The notes beneath the pieces were generated by a model. The model had not been told where the DNA came from, did not search any database, and saw only the letters and a program-made list of their open reading frames with translations. A stretch of DNA of 64,000 nt, taken from assembly GCF_016802725.1 (NCBI RefSeq), contig NC_052666.1:29292997-29356996 (forward strand). Reading direction: 5' to 3'. Of the stretch, positions 46,818 through 61,380 are shown piece by piece. This stretch comes from Solenopsis invicta (lineage: Eukaryota > Arthropoda > Insecta > Hymenoptera > Formicidae). Position 1 is the first letter of the stretch, and the number at the start of each line of letters is the position of its first letter. Position numbers and translations under genes: made by a program.

Positions 46818-49697
46818 TGTTACGTTCCATACTATTAACATATTTACTCAATTAGTTATAATTATGTGATATTGGACTTGTAGTATAGTTAATATGTTCG
46901 TAATATTTTGAAAAAAGTCTTTATGTTTATTTTTGTAATAAATTTAAATTTATAATTATAATAACTTAAATTCTATGATTATAAAGAATTTATGTATCGC
47001 AATTTTATTGAAAATTGCCGGTACGACTTTAATACTTAGTGAGTAAAGTTACTGAGACAAGAAATGTTTTTTACGTAAAAATATATATAGTTTAAAAAAA
47101 AAAGAAAAAATATCGTTTTAAAGTATATCTATTATTTTATCCACTTCCATATATTTTTGCATGCTGCTGTGATTTAGTTTATATGTACATATATTAATCT
47201 TTGTAATGTTCTACGCTTACCGGACATTACGATAAGTTGCTGTCAGTCGATGACAAGTTGGACGAGAACAATTGATTTTAGGACAAATAAATGAGTCTGA
47301 CGTATCGAATTACACGATTCTTCACACGCGTAGCATGTTACCACTTCGGACAGATTAAACGCGTGATTAAAGGTAAGAAACGGTGTAACCGCAGACGACC
47401 CTCCGGCGCATGTCGAAGGCGGCGTTTTCGCAAAGGGCGGAGTTTGATCGTCGTAATACGCTTTGCAATTGCTTGCGGTACGCCTCGAAACTTCTGCATA
47501 ATATCATTCTCGTTTATATCATTAAAATTGCAATGAGACAATAGAAGAGTATCACATTAAATTAGAGTGTAATTCTTATGCTTTTCATCTCGTTATTCAC
47601 ATAAAATTCTCAAACGAAAATTCTTTTCGTCTCCACAAAATTGTCTGGTATTAATATCGGCTGATGAAAAGCCGAGTATCAAATTAATATACGTAAAAAT
47701 TATATATTTCAATTTTATAATTAAATAATCTATCAAATTTTCCATATTTTAATACTTTGCCATGACTTTCAGCTTCAGAGATGATATCGACCCATTATAC
47801 TGCTATTGGCGTCGTCTGATACTAACAATAGAGAACACGGTATACAAGTTTCGCGTAGCACAGCAAGAAGAGAACACACAAAATGTTTTTGTTCATTTGA
47901 TAATTTCTTTTATAAGAGAGGAGTTTATACGTTTATATTTATCAAGTGATAAAAATTATAGAATATGTCGATTACATTTTTTAAAATTTAAATTTAAGAA
48001 TGCATAAAGTACTTTTTTTAACTGATGTCAGATCAGACCATCTAGTACATTTTTTATGCAACTCGGGAATTTTAGAAAAGTTCTATTAAGAGCACACTTA
48101 TCTTGATATCGTTTAAATCTTTTCGTAAACCATGAGGTTTTTCTTGAAGTGAAAAAAAATATAATACCTTTTTGTATAACTTCATCCAATTATTATTATT
48201 GCTTTTTATTAATAAATAGTTACTTTGCCATAATTGCATGTATAAATACGTTGAATGAATATATTGCATGAATAGTGATTTAAATCTAAAATGCCATAAA
48301 TCTAAATTGATTAATATGCAACGAGAGATACTTTCATAATTAGTCTTCTGCGCTTAATTGGCATTGAACGGAGTTATGTCTCGTTGAATATATGTTCATA
48401 ACATTGTTCGCCCGTTCCTTGAAATTTATTTGTTTAAAAAATTGGTATCGCCGTTACAAAAGCACGTTACACGTACGCGTCCATTAGATCGCGAGACAGA
48501 CTCTATCATATGAATAAAGCTTATGAAGCAGGTAGCCGGTAGTGCTTTGTCACCGTACTCATTATTATCCACGGTATTTGCCTGGGAGCACCGGTACGAA
48601 GGAGGAGGTGAGATAATTCGTCGTGTGGCATCGGGCCATCGGACGTCCTGCCGTGCGAAACCCTCATTTGTCAACGCGGAGGATATTAAAGCCATTGAAT
48701 GCTCCGCAGGATCTTTACAAATCGGTTCTTCATCGACTAGTGTCGACAATGTGCATATTTTTGCTGTGTAGCGGTGTAGTATTATCCAAACCGATCGATT
48801 TTTCCGTAACGTATAAACTACCGTTAAATGTTCCCGAGACTTTTCTTAGGGGCTCGGATATTCGGATAACGCGCGCTCTCGAAACAGTAAAATTTTCGAC
48901 AAGCCAAAGTTGAATGAATACCGAATTGTCTTTTCTCGAATTGACAATCGTGTAATTTTTAAGATTTTTTTTTCTTTTCAAGGAAACAAAGGAATCCTGT
49001 TATTGTGAAATGTGTTTTTCATTCAGTTTATTTGATCATAAAATATTTTTGCAGTGTAACATTGACGATTTTATATGAATATGTTGGATTAAAAATTTCT
49101 ATCATGGTTACTAACACACACATACACACATTCACACGTTTGCAGATACATTCTAGATAATATAGAAACCTATTTGTGCCTTTAAATCCTGGCTATCAGT
49201 AATGGATTTATTTTCTTTCAACTGTTTATATTAAAGTTCGAGTTAAAATGGTAAAAGCATTAAAAAAAATTCTATTTAAGTAACTCGTATGCAACTTAAG
49301 TTAATCGCGTGCATTGCGCGTTATATTACAATTGTCACTTATCAAATCATGTTAGCATTAATTGTTGCATCTGTTAAAGGGACAATAGGACACGAGGAAC
49401 ACGAGTTGGTTGATTTGTTCTACGCGCTCGTTAATCGTCACGTTTGTAAATGTCTCTTTACATTCCGCAGACGTACTTTAAACGTGCAGGGTTTATGAAG
49501 CGTGTTTCTTTTCACACATTTATTTTTTACGTTTCAAAACACTTTAGAAATATCACTGCAGCAGCAGACAGCTTAGAAAGGAGAGACGCACGCCGCGCTT
49601 GCTGCAGCATTTGATGGATTTAAAAAAACAAAAACGAATTGAAGGATACAATGTTTCTAAATATTCTATTCTCCCGCAGAGCCGCGTTCAATTACTA
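46818..49697. other. Spacer upstream of zinc-finger gene
   Basis: Mostly AT-rich, but with two CpG-richer patches (about 47310-47480 and 48470-48900) open on both strands. They could be promoters or 5' exons of the zinc-finger gene. The rest shows nothing. Confidence 0.4.
48580..48749 (-). other. Candidate upstream coding exon of the zinc-finger gene
   Basis: The minus strand is open from about 48749 through ICKDPAEHSMALISSALTN to SPPPSYRCSQ. It then reads CAG|GCAAAT, a possible GC donor in phase 0, which would join the NAPLDLSRHG exon (acceptor AACACAG, also phase 0). Composition is unlike the AT-rich surroundings. The plus strand is open as well, so this is only a candidate. Confidence 0.25.
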
Positions 49698-52600
49698 TTA
49701 AGTCTGAGTTAGATTCATCGTACCCAGATTCGGTACGGGTTGGAACTTCATCTTTCTAGTTTGCGACACGTATTCCAATTCCAATATGATTAACTCGTTT
49801 TCGCCCGTGCGAAGATACGGAGCTGGAACGTACAGGGTTATTTGCGGGCCTACTAACGGCCAGTATCTACCGAGATTGTGACCGTTCACGAAGGCTACGC
49901 CTTTCCCCCAGCCGGTAGTATCCAGATACGTGTCCAACGGTTGCCCGTCGATCGTGAATTGTCCACGCAAAAATACTGGACCGCTGTGCAGAGTTCCGCT
50001 CTCCGTACGTATGGTCGTTACATTTCGGAGAGACGATACGTCGGAAAACGTATATCCTGTCATGTTCCAATTTCTCAGCGGACTGCCGCTAATAGTCACG
50101 TCCGATATTCCCTGAGATGTAATGCAAAAAAGAAAAAAAAACACAATCAGATATCGCACAGTGAATTTAATGCTAAAATTATTCACGTTCGTTGAATCGT
50201 AAACTGATATCTCGCAGCACGCTCAAAACATAACAAATAACGAATGATAAAAAAGATTGTCACTATACGCGATCGTGCGCATAATTTATTCCATTTTAAC
50301 ACTTTCCGATACCTTGGAATCGCGAATTTCATTGCCGAAATTCAAGCGCCCTTGATTCTCCACCAACAGGCTCAAGCGACGGCCATAAGGACTCTCAAGT
50401 GGTATAGTAAATATTTTATCTATGCGACTGAGAGTGCCGGATAGGCGATCATCCACGTAAACCAGCGCCCTGTCCTTCGTCGTTGCTCGCAGTATAGCCG
50501 GGTCTGAGATAAAAGGCGGCAAGTTCGTCTCGTAAAGGACAAATCCTTGGTTTACAGAAAGAGCCTCGAAGGTTTTAGGCTGGTCTCCAGTCTCCCGGAT
50601 CACCGCGAATGGAGATCGACCGTCGAGCAATTTCAGTACCGGTTCCAGCAATACTGGACCGTAATTACCTTTAGGGGATGCAGTTGGGAGAGACATGTTT
50701 GGCAACGGCAGATACTGTAATTTCAAAGCGCAAAGTAAATCGACTTGTATTCGGAATAGATATCGTCAGAAAGAAAATCACGTACGCGACCGATGACGTC
50801 CCTTATAGCAAAGTACTTGTCCGTCGGATCTCCGGCTTCGGTCAAAGGAGCATCGTAATCGTACGAAGTCAATTGTGGATTGTACACACCTTTTCCACCG
50901 TTAGCTCCTGTCGACGACGTTTACGTTAAAGTGTTGTTACGTTTGCCGATATAACTGGTTTTATTAATTCAATCTGTTAATTTTTTTTTTTTACGAGAGC
51001 TTGATTTATTGCTAATTCGCGGCTAATAAAAAGTTTACCAACCATTAGTGAAACCAAAGTTTGTACCCCCGTAAAACATGTAAAAATTAACGGAAGCACC
51101 TACAGTAAGCATTTCTCTCAATGTTTTTGTAACGGCTGACGTTTTTATCCTTTGGAAGGTTTCGCCCCAATGCGTTAACCAACCTGGATAAAACTCGGAA
51201 TTCACCAACGGACCCTACGTATCAATTTTCAAATTTGATCAAATATCTCGATTTTTGTTAATAATTTTTTTTTTAATTTATGTTACTTCTTAATATTGCT
51301 TACTCTTGGCTGATAAAGGCGCATAGATTGAAAACTGCTGGTCACGTTGCTGGACGTTCCAAAATCGACGGTGGCATATGCACCAGGTATGAATCCGCAT
51401 CGAAGGTAAGACACGGATGCACCGTCGGTTGTATACAGAAGAGCTTTATTGTCAATTTTTTTGACGAAAACTTCTTTCAGTATATCCAAGTATTCCGTGT
51501 CGCAAGCATTGTAACTTCCGTATTCGTTTTCTATCTATTAGCGCGATTAAAATTATACAAAATTACAAGGTGACACAACGATAAAATGATAATAAGTGAA
51601 ATTGGTAATTGACATGTTAAAATGAAAAATATTAAAAAGCATAACTACGTTAATTTACAACTCCTTCGTAATTATTAGCTTTATTGTTGATTATAAATAA
51701 ATAATTTTCAATTAAGAATATTGAGGGTACTTTAGCGGATAGCAAAAAACAAATTTATCAGTGCAGAGCAATAACATCTCGATAGCAATATTATCTCAAA
51801 AAACAATAAACATTTTGAGAGATATAATCATTCTGAGGTAATGCAAGTTATGCAATTATAATAATATTTTTTTTATCTCGTATTACCTGAACCATAATTA
51901 TTGGTCCCCCGTTACCTCTTAAAAGTGGCGTTACTTTGTCCAGCAGTTGATTTAGATACGAAGTAGCGTATCTCACAAAATCTGTAGAAATAAAAAAATT
52001 ACTAAATAATATAGTTGAATTCTTCAATTGTAATAATATAAAATGTGTCATTTTATTTCTCAATATATTTTAATATATTCATACATCATCTGAGTTTTCG
52101 TCAATATGAAATTTATGAATATATTGTAAACTATTTCTTTAGCTTTATATTTAGAATAATAATAAGTAATAACGTAATTTTTATTTTTATTTTATTTTCT
52201 CCATTTTTATTTTACTGTATTTACAGCAAAATTATTGCGATATAAAAAAGAGTAAATGTTTTTTCAAACTTAAAGCACGTTTTTATAAAAGAATTCAGTG
52301 AAATCAATTGTATCTTACCTGCATCTTTTGTACGTAAATTTATATTTGGTACTTCGCGAAGCAACCAATACGGCAAACCACCCTAAAGGTAGACACGTCA
52401 GGATTATAGAATATTTTTTGAATGCTATTTAGGAAAAAGAAAATAAAGAGAAGCGCATTTTTACGTTTCGCTTCGGATATAAAATAACAGATTGCAAAGA
52501 TAGATTGTGCGAGTAATTTTCAACTAATTGTAAGCAATTCATGCATATATTTACCAAGTCCCTTTCCGCGCAAATATAAGGGCCCGGTCGCAACAATACG

Positions 52601-54952
52601 AGTAAATCTTCCTCTTGCGCAATATTTAAGAAATTTACTAGATCTGCGTCACCGGCCCAGTTAAATTGACCTGGTTCTGGCTCGTGAAGACTCCATTCAA
52701 CATAGCTATATTACGAGGGTACAGATTTGTTGATTTTGAATTTAACAAATCGATAATAAGCAGATAACAGATTTAATAAACAGATAAAAGATCTACGTGT
52801 CACGTACAACATACCTACACTCATTGACAACAGTTTAAAACTTTCCTGCGTTATCATGTAAAATGCAAAATGTAAATTGAGATTGAACTTACGTAGAGAC
52901 AGCGTTAAGCCCCGCGGCTCGCATTTTTCTTAAACGATCCCTCCAATATTGTCTGGGCGCTCGAAAGTAATGAAAACTACCGGAAACATACTGGAAGGGT
53001 TTTCCATCCAACAAAAACTGATTGTTCTCGTAATCGACTTCGAAACTGTATCGCCATTCCGTGTCCTGCAATCATTTACTCTCAACTCTTGCTAAAATAA
53101 TTTTATAAAAAGCGATAATAGTTATATTACATTTCTACAATATTGCTTACTTTAACCATTTTTACACAATATTTTATTATACTTTTGTCATAATTATATA
53201 CGAAAAAGAGACATATTTTTAAGCTTATTTATATATTTTTTTTATTTCATAGCTTAATCAACGTTATGCATTTTCGTAATTTAATTGTAAAATATGCTGC
53301 ACGTTCTACTTATATGCCACATCTGCTTTCAAGTTATTGATGCAAACTTTTGTGTCATATTATAAATTTTTATTATGTTTTTACGGGTCAATTAGCAAAT
53401 TATAATGAAAATATTATTTGAGGTCAGTTATTATACTGTTATTTTACTGTCTTTTCCTCATCTTTTAACTTTGCCCAGTTGATATCCCGAATGTGATAGC
53501 TTAATCATAGAGATAATTATGTGTTCTCACAGAAACATATGTTACGCAGCAAACATTCTGTAACATTTTTTTATCGTTTCTTACAACGCGAATAAATCTC
53601 AAGTACACACATGTATTATCTAACTGCATATATGAATTTTCTTTTGTCCATCCATATAGTTTAAATACATATTTAAACTTCATTAAAAATCTTTAAACTT
53701 AAAAATTAAACTTTGATTAAACGGTTTTTTTAGTAAAAAAAAGTATGATAAATATTCAGCTTTAAATACAAGTTCATTCATATACGCCTATGAAAAAAAT
53801 AAATTTCAAGTTACATTTCAGTTTCATTCAATCAACGATGATTATATCTGGGATACGAGGTCGAGGACAATTGTCAATCGGTAGAACCAATCTACCTTTA
53901 TGACTACTTTATGACTTGCACATTCAAAAATTTTATAATTTACGCAAACGTGTACATGTACACCATGTATGAATCGTGCTTAAACTATGCTATTTTATTT
54001 TATTAAATCAAATGTAGTATTCTATTCAATACATGTTATTCTTATTTTCAAAATAAAATCGACAATCTTAAATATTCTAGTTGATACTGTTTTGTTCTTG
54101 GTTTACCAATGCTTGGCTATAATAAAAGTAGGATAAAAGTTATCGTTAATTTAAAAACTGCAAGTTTCTCAGGTTTATTCTTTTTCTTCTTACAAAAGAT
54201 TTTGACGATAAATACCCGAATTTTGACTCTAAAATTAGATGCAAAAAAAAACAATGAAAAATGTTGCTTATGTAGCAAAAATAATTTTTTTTGTTACAGT
54301 TTTAGATAAACAACTTTTAAACAAATAAGTAAATTTAAATAAACTTTTGTATGAATATTTATTAGAATTTTATTAGTATAGATAAAAAATTTGAGTTAAT
54401 TCGTACTACTATCTCAAATTTGCAAATAAATACTCCAACATACGATTTTATATAAGAATAGATAAGCAAACAGAAAAAATTAAATAATTTTTATATCAAT
54501 AAAAGAATTGCGCTCCAATTTTACACAGATATTCAAACATAATAAAAGTACGATATAAAAAGTATTTACAGTTTTATCTACTTTCATGCAATTGTGCAAA
54601 TCAATGTGTCGTGTAGAGAATAGATTAAAATAAAAATAGTTCCATTGATTCATATGTTTATATTGGTAGATGAGACAATACGTGAAGGACTCTCAGTAAA
54701 GATTTTTTCAAACATTAATCTACAGATTGATTTAAAATTTTAATTAAACAGAAAGCGGAAGAAATTTTTATATTTCAGAAAAAAACGTATAGTAGCGTAT
54801 CGCAAAATTGTAGATCTGTACGTAAAAAAAAAAGAAAAAAAGAAGAAAGATTATATAACAAACAGCATTCAACATACGTTATTCGGTAGATTAATTGTCT
54901 TTGATATAGCGCTACCTAGTGCCAAAATTGTCACAAACGTTAATGACCACAT
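49698..54952 (-). CDS. Glb1: Beta-galactosidase, GH35 (GLB1 type), ten exons, 632 aa
   Basis: Minus-strand exons 54952-54878, 53065-52893, 52705-52555, 52382-52319, 51981-51887, 51534-51304, 51214-51043, 50907-50786, 50714-50313 and 50111-49698 join in frame to 632 residues, close to vertebrate GLB1. Exon 1 is a signal peptide (MWSLTFVTILALGSAIS). The catalytic TIM barrel follows: GKPFQYVSGSFHYFR, GLNAVSTYVEWSLHEP, LRPGPYICAERDLGGLPYWL, then IENEYGSYNACD (residues 187-198) with the acid/base glutamate, and LVNSEFYPGW with the nucleophile Glu270. FYMFYGGTNFGFTNGAN and TSYDYDAPLTEAGD complete the barrel. Beta-sandwich domains end with FVNGHNLGRYWPLVGPQ. It removes terminal galactose from glycans and glycolipids in lysosomes or, if secreted, outside the cell. 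Intron 1 is 1.8 kb; others are short. Confidence 0.95.
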
Positions 54953-55521
54953 TTTTTCGAACAAGTTAATTTCTTCGTTCTACTTCAATATGCCCTCTTC
55001 TATACGCTTGTTAATTCACTATCCACGCTCGCGCGTCACTGACGGATTTGACGGCGTGCCTAAGATAAGTCACTAAGATAAGTCACACTGACATTTGAAG
55101 TTTATCATCGGGGGGAGGGGGGAGGAAGATACTGTACTCTTCGATCGTGCGATTGCTCAAGTATTGGATCGTTATCGTGTAGTTAGTCGAGCGTATATTT
55201 TTGAATTTTCAAAAAATGTTATCGAAATCATCGCATTGTGAATTTGTAAATAATGCACTCGAACTTTCAACTGAAAGATTCTTAATGCGGTTCAAATACA
55301 TTCTTAACATATGCTTTGCGATTACTTAGAAATAAAGTGGAAATTTCGCTTATACACCCCAACGTAATTCATTTAAACTTCACATGTCGTTTCACACATG
55401 ATTTTATTTGAAAACATTTAGACGATTATTCAATACTTGCAACATTTTATAAAAATACAGTACAGTAAAAATAATGTTTTCTCAATAAATTCAATAAATG
55501 AATAAAATGTTGAATTAAGAT

Positions 55522-55680
55522 GTATTGGGTCAGTGCAAAAGTCTTGGTCCTTTTCAGCGTTGCTTTTATTGCGGCACGTTAACTATGGCAAATATTACGG
55601 CAAATTATATATTGAAAAGATGAGCTGTATATAACGAAAAGTTCCAGTTATTTCCAGTGCTATCTTGAGTCTAAAAAAAG
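55522..55680. repeat. Possible mariner-like end fragment
   Basis: Starts after TA with TTGGGTCAGTGCAAAAGTCT, which resembles inverted ends of some mariner-like elements. No matching opposite end was found, so it is a truncated copy at best. Confidence 0.25.
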
Positions 55681-55685
55681 AATAT

Positions 55686-55849
55686 AATTTGCATGCGATT
55701 AGAATGTACACGAGTTTCAGAAAGGAATAAAAACGGTAAATGCATAAAACATTTGTGATAAATTTGGAAAGTTTTCAATGTCTTTCTACAGCGTCAACCA
55801 TTTTTATTTCTTTCCGAAATTCGTACATTCTAATCGTATGCAAATATTT
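55686..55849. repeat. Fold-back repeat, arms about 50 bp
   Basis: The left arm (ATTTGCATGCGATTAGAATG and on to about 55738) and right arm (about 55797-55849) are inverted copies with few mismatches, around a 58-bp loop. A small MITE or hairpin is likely. Confidence 0.7.
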
Positions 55850-58800
55850 GTTTAGGCTTTACTTGTACAAAGTGTGGCACTGTAAATAACTCAAATGACA
55901 TCAACTTCTTTAATAGATAGCTCTTAGAGTCACCTTTCCAACAATATACGATTCGCCATGGTATCTGCCAATGTCAACATACTTAAACAAGAGTAACACC
56001 ATCTCTTCAAAAAGAGCAAAACCTTTTGCGTTCGCCTAATAATTAATAAAAATATTTTGCACGTCGTGTATTTTATTTATCGGCAAGCCTATCAAATATG
56101 ATGAAGTACGTACTGTCCAATAACTGTATATCATAAAAACACAAACATAAAGAAAATATTAGAGGTTTTCCGTTTAAACCTCATTCGCACGTTGGAAGCC
56201 GTTGTGATAGGAGGCCAATGCCAAACCGACAGTTATAGTTCAATTTATCTTCTCAGCCAAACCGTAAGTATTAGCATACTGTTCCACATTCATTTCAAGC
56301 AAAATTGAGTTGTTGAAATTTATGATTTTGTTAAGCAATTATCTAAACGGACAACATAATTTCATTGACTTCTTGATAATTCTCTCAAATAATTATTGTA
56401 TTGAACTCAACAGATTCTCGCAATGTAACGAAGTTAGTCACGAAATTTTACACACAGCTGACCCAAAATTCAAATGATTTCTGCATATTTCCGTTATATA
56501 TAAAATATATAATATATATAACATAAAATAAAAATGTAAAATAATATAATATAAAATTCGAATTAACAAATTTGCAAATTTCAATATAGTATACATTAAA
56601 TTCGACTCTTTCACTATTAAGATTAATTCCAATTTATTTGGGTAATTTAAATATTCAGGCTTGAGTAACTATTGATTATTAGAAAGCAGTTATTAGAATA
56701 TTTAAATATCAGTATAGAATCCAAATTTATTGTATCATTTATTTATTATTAATAATTTTTTTTTAAGATTGAGAAAGAAAAAGGGAGAGAGAGATTTTTA
56801 AAAAATATATATCCTATCACATTTATATCAGACACATTCAGATTATCGTTTAAAGGTAAACTGTGCGGATTAAGCCACGAAATACATTTTTGCGCCGCTA
56901 TATGTCGCACACTTCTATCAGAGCTATTCGAGTTTTAACTGTACCTAAAATTTGTTATCAATTGCGATATCAAATTATGTATTTTACTTCAATCGATTCA
57001 AAATTTTAATAAAATTTTTTTATTTTTAAAAATTTCAGTAAAAATGATTTATTGTAAATATATTGGATTTATAAATATATAGTTCATGCAATTATTATAA
57101 AATTTTATTAGTTTACTAATTGCAAAATCAAGAATAAGTCTTTTTTTTAGTTTTCTTTGACTCAAATATATTTGATTTAAATAATTTTTTTATTTTCAGT
57201 AGACTTTGATTAGTAGTTTATCTCATTTAATTTCATTATTTATATTTCATTAATTTTACTTTATTTTTTATTTTGGTGCAAATTTTTGTCAGTATAAGCT
57301 TTTTTTTTTATTTGGTGCGAATATGACACTATCGATTTCATACGTGAAGGCGAGGCGCGTCTAAAAAACATCGTAAAGACAAAACAAACTTTCTAAGATA
57401 TCTTTACCAAACCAACTTTTAAAACATCTTATCAAAAGACATCTACAGATTTTTTGAAAAATTATCTAAAAATTATAATCGATCTCTTATAATTTTTTTG
57501 AAAAATGTATAGTTATTTACATTATCAGCTGTGTAACATTTATTGATTAAAATATATAACATGGCCAATCTGGATAACACAGCTTACATATAGTGAATGC
57601 TTTCCATTTAGTGAGACAAGTCAACAATAAATATCATTTTATCTTTCTTGGCATTCAATGAGTAACAAAAACAAAATAATGTTGTATCAACTTATGCTAT
57701 TAAATAGAAAGTATTTATGCGACTCTTTCAAATCGCAAAACTGTAAATTTTAATTAATGATAAATTAAGTAAAATTTGTTAATGAGTACGAGTATAAACC
57801 GTAAAAATGTTATATGATTGACAGACTTTTTCTGATATTTCTATAAAACAATTTTGAAATTTTCAGACATCTTTTAGACAACTTTAAAACTCGGTATTAA
57901 TATTGACATAAAATATTTATTATAATTGTATTAAAAAGATTCACATGATATGACATTTTAAGTATAAAAGAAGTTTAAAATATTTTTAAAAACATATAAC
58001 TTTTAAAGCGCTTATCTTAACTTTGTCTTTATTGAAACATGTTTTATACAATTTTATTTTTTCGTTGCATGATATCACAGTGGGAAAATGATGATTTCAG
58101 TTGTACTATGTGCTTAGTGGTATTTAACGACGTTTAACCAGACACACACACACAATTTGGACATTATTATTATATAAACTCGTATCCTGGTTACACACGA
58201 GTGATTTAGAAACTTGAGGTCATCAAGCATTTGTCGTGATGAAGGATAATTGAGCTGCTAATATAAAGATATATATCATATTCGACAATTCTCATTAATT
58301 GAGAGTTTTCCTCATTCTTACACTTAGTACAGGTTGTTACTAAAATATTTGAACACACTTGCAATGCCGGCGGTTCTTGAATTATAAATAACGTAGTCAT
58401 AGGAAAATAAAATTTAGGGAGACGTACGAAATCGATGATGCACCTTGAAAACTCTTGTAATAGATTTGACAATTCGTGTTACTTAATTCGTTTAAGACTT
58501 AAAAAAAACCAAATTGTATCATTAAAACGCTGTAAGAACACAATGACCGCATCGTTCCTTCGATTAACATGCGGTGGTCAACAAATTTGTGACAATTAAG
58601 CCACTTAATGCAGATGACACACGTGGAAATGTCTAAGACATGTACGTCGTTGCATTTGGCTTCGCATACTCGTAAATATTTTTCAGAGACTAAGTTAATT
58701 GGGGTTAATGGAGAAACAACTGTGCTGCAGCATTTTGTACATTTGATAATCAAATGCACATAGTATTAATGCATAATTTAGAATTAAATGGTACACTTTT

Positions 58801-60999
58801 CCAGGAAGTATAAGAAAATTAATTAGTTATTCTTTACAATTGATTTTAAAATTTAGTTAATTCTTTGACGATGCAAAATTTTCCTATTAAAAAATTTATT
58901 ACAATAATTAATATTAATATCTTTTAAGATAACATAAGAAAGTATTATAGTTTTTACTTTATTTTATATAAGATAATATATAATAATTTTTTAATATGAA
59001 AGAGGCTAGATAATCAAATCAACAAATTGTGTCTTAAATAATCATCTTTAAATCTTTCATAACAAAAACTTATTTTATACTGCAATTGTAATATATTTAT
59101 ATAACTTTTGTTAAAATATTGTGCGTATCTCAATTTTACGCTATCGTAATTCAATTTTATAAAATTTAAAAAATTACAATAATTAAATAATGACACAAAA
59201 GCCGATTTTAATACTCTCAGTATATTATACAATAGGTATAACAAAACATAAGCGTGAAAAAATTGTAATTTAATTTGCAATTTTTATTATTTACATAATT
59301 AACAACCAAATAATAACTGAAAATAAAATATTAAAAATATAGGAATACATACGTTATTAAACGTACACTTTGGTTCTAAAATATTCTTATTAAATATTTG
59401 TGCGCTTTTATTTGAAATATAGTATTCATGTATTTCTACGTAATCCTTTTATCGGAAAAATCCAGTGTAATTTTCGGATGCGCTTTATTTCTGAAAAAAA
59501 AATGGTTTCATTTCAAAAGATCAATCAGATTTCTCTACAAAAAAATTTCTCTTTCTTCATATTATAAAGTAAAGATCATTCAAAATTAAACGAGGAATAA
59601 ACTTATATCACTTTTTTATATGTCTAAAGTTTAATTAGCAGTAGAAATTCTATTTTTACTTAAAACTTCGAAACATTCATGGTATCTTTCCAAGAGGATT
59701 TCTGTGTCTGATTATATAAGATATTTTAAAAGGCTAGTTTAAAATTTTGCAGATTTACAACGCTTATTAAATCGGGTAAATATGTTAACAATCGTCAACA
59801 AGATTTGTAATATTCAGTAAAACAAAACAAAAATTCTTAATTAACCTCAAGTTCTCAAACCGATTCTTTTATAGTAAACAATGATTTTCTATTACGTAAG
59901 TTATAAAAATAATTATTGATAATTGCACAAAATTATTTTATTATTTTATTTTAATCTCTTGTAAAAGGCTTTTTGTGCATCGTTTTTTCATTTCAACACA
60001 CGTTTGCCATCGTTAGATCTCGTATTAAAAAAAATAACGTGCAGTAAATGTATCTCTATTAGCACAATTATGCACGTGATTTCTTTGTTAGAAAGATGTA
60101 ACGGTGTTATTTAGATTTATTTCTAAAATTACCTGGCAAAGTACTATCTTGATTATCGTATGTCTATTGTGCTCAATAAATCTAGTACTTACATATCAGA
60201 ATAATGAGACATTGTGATAGGATAATTTTTTCTGTCCTTTTCATATCGTAATAAATAACGAATGGCCATAGACAGATAACATTATCGAAATTACAATTAT
60301 AATATAGCAAAATATAAAATTGTTTATTACTTCAAAATAATATTTTGATTTGCAAATTAATATTCTGCAATCAATATTCTGAATTATTTTGTTGAAACAC
60401 TTGGCATTATTTCTTTACGTCTCTTTTGGATACAGTTAAATCTTTTAAATGCGAGAGCACTATCACAGAATACGTATTGAAACAGCCAAACGCTTCATTA
60501 AGATATAAAAATTAAGTTAGATATTTTTATTGAATAGTGTCACGTCGAGCTTTTTCAGCGGAATTGCGAAACGCTTTCCCAAAGTATTGTTATAAATAAG
60601 GCTAATTAATGTATCACTTCCTGCAACGCCAGCGATTTGTGTACATAATCATTGAACATTTTACATATTACACATTTCAAATAAAACTTACAATTTAAAA
60701 TTTCTTCTTCAAATATCTATTGTATAATTGTAATAACTATTACAATTAAATAATCACAAAAATTACGTGCTAATTAATAAAATAATTTGTCAAAAATCAT
60801 TTTTTTACAACATATGCGTAAGTCCATACTAACTATTATATATTTTGTTTCTATAGAAAATTTCTTCATTTTATACGAAATAAAGAAATCTTCTATAGAT
60901 ACTCATACGTGTATTGAAAAGTTTGGAAAAAGGAGCACAAAGTATTAAAAATGCAACTAAAGCGAAGAGACCCGTAATTAATATTCCACGATTAACTTT

Positions 61000-61380
61000 C
61001 CGATCCTGGAAGATACCACTGGAAGTGGTCTTACTTCTATCACCGCGCGCGTAAAATTGCAGGTTGCAAACTCGATGTGTTTTTCTGCTGTGTCCTATGT
61101 AACGGCGCCGCGTCCCGACGTGACGTTTGGCGCCGGCATCCCTTCTCTTCGGTGGAGAACAAGCGACTTGAAAGACTTTTCTTAACTCGCGTCTCCGAGT
61201 ATACGGTAGTCGTTACGCTTGAGTCGTCGGTTTCACACGATTTGCAAACGAGAATAAGATCGAGCACATTTTCTAATAAAGCCCGCGTTGACGCGACATT
61301 ACGCGAGTGCGCGAATTTCGATTTTGTGAGCCAACCAGCGGAATTCTGAGTAAGCAAAGTTTGAATTTATGCGCTGCATC
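61000..61380. promoter_or_regulatory. CpG-rich patch, possible promoter or 5' exon
   Basis: Distinctly richer in CG dinucleotides than anything nearby (runs such as ACCGCGCGCG, GGCGCCGCGTCCCGACG), and open on both strands for about 90-105 codons without a recognisable protein. In insects such patches often mark promoters or first exons. Direction and gene are unknown. Confidence 0.3.

Larger units (their letters stand above)
54953..60999. other. Gene-poor AT-rich region
   Basis: Upstream of the beta-galactosidase gene. The first few hundred bases, including a G-run near 55112-55123, probably hold its promoter. A fold-back repeat sits at 55686-55849. Short ORFs at 58206-58472 and 58499-58759 (minus) contain several CxxC pairs but show no domain, splice support or second copy. 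Nothing else coding is seen. Confidence 0.5.

Noticed and set aside
47338..47541. Arg-rich minus-strand ORF upstream of the zinc-finger gene
   Set aside because: CpG-rich sequence open on both strands; composition alone explains the basic peptide.
49878..50195. Plus-strand ORFs over the beta-galactosidase 3' exons
   Set aside because: Antisense shadows of conserved coding exons.
58206..58759. Two adjacent minus-strand ORFs with CxxC pairs
   Set aside because: They are separated by stops, match no domain I know, and no splice sites join them.
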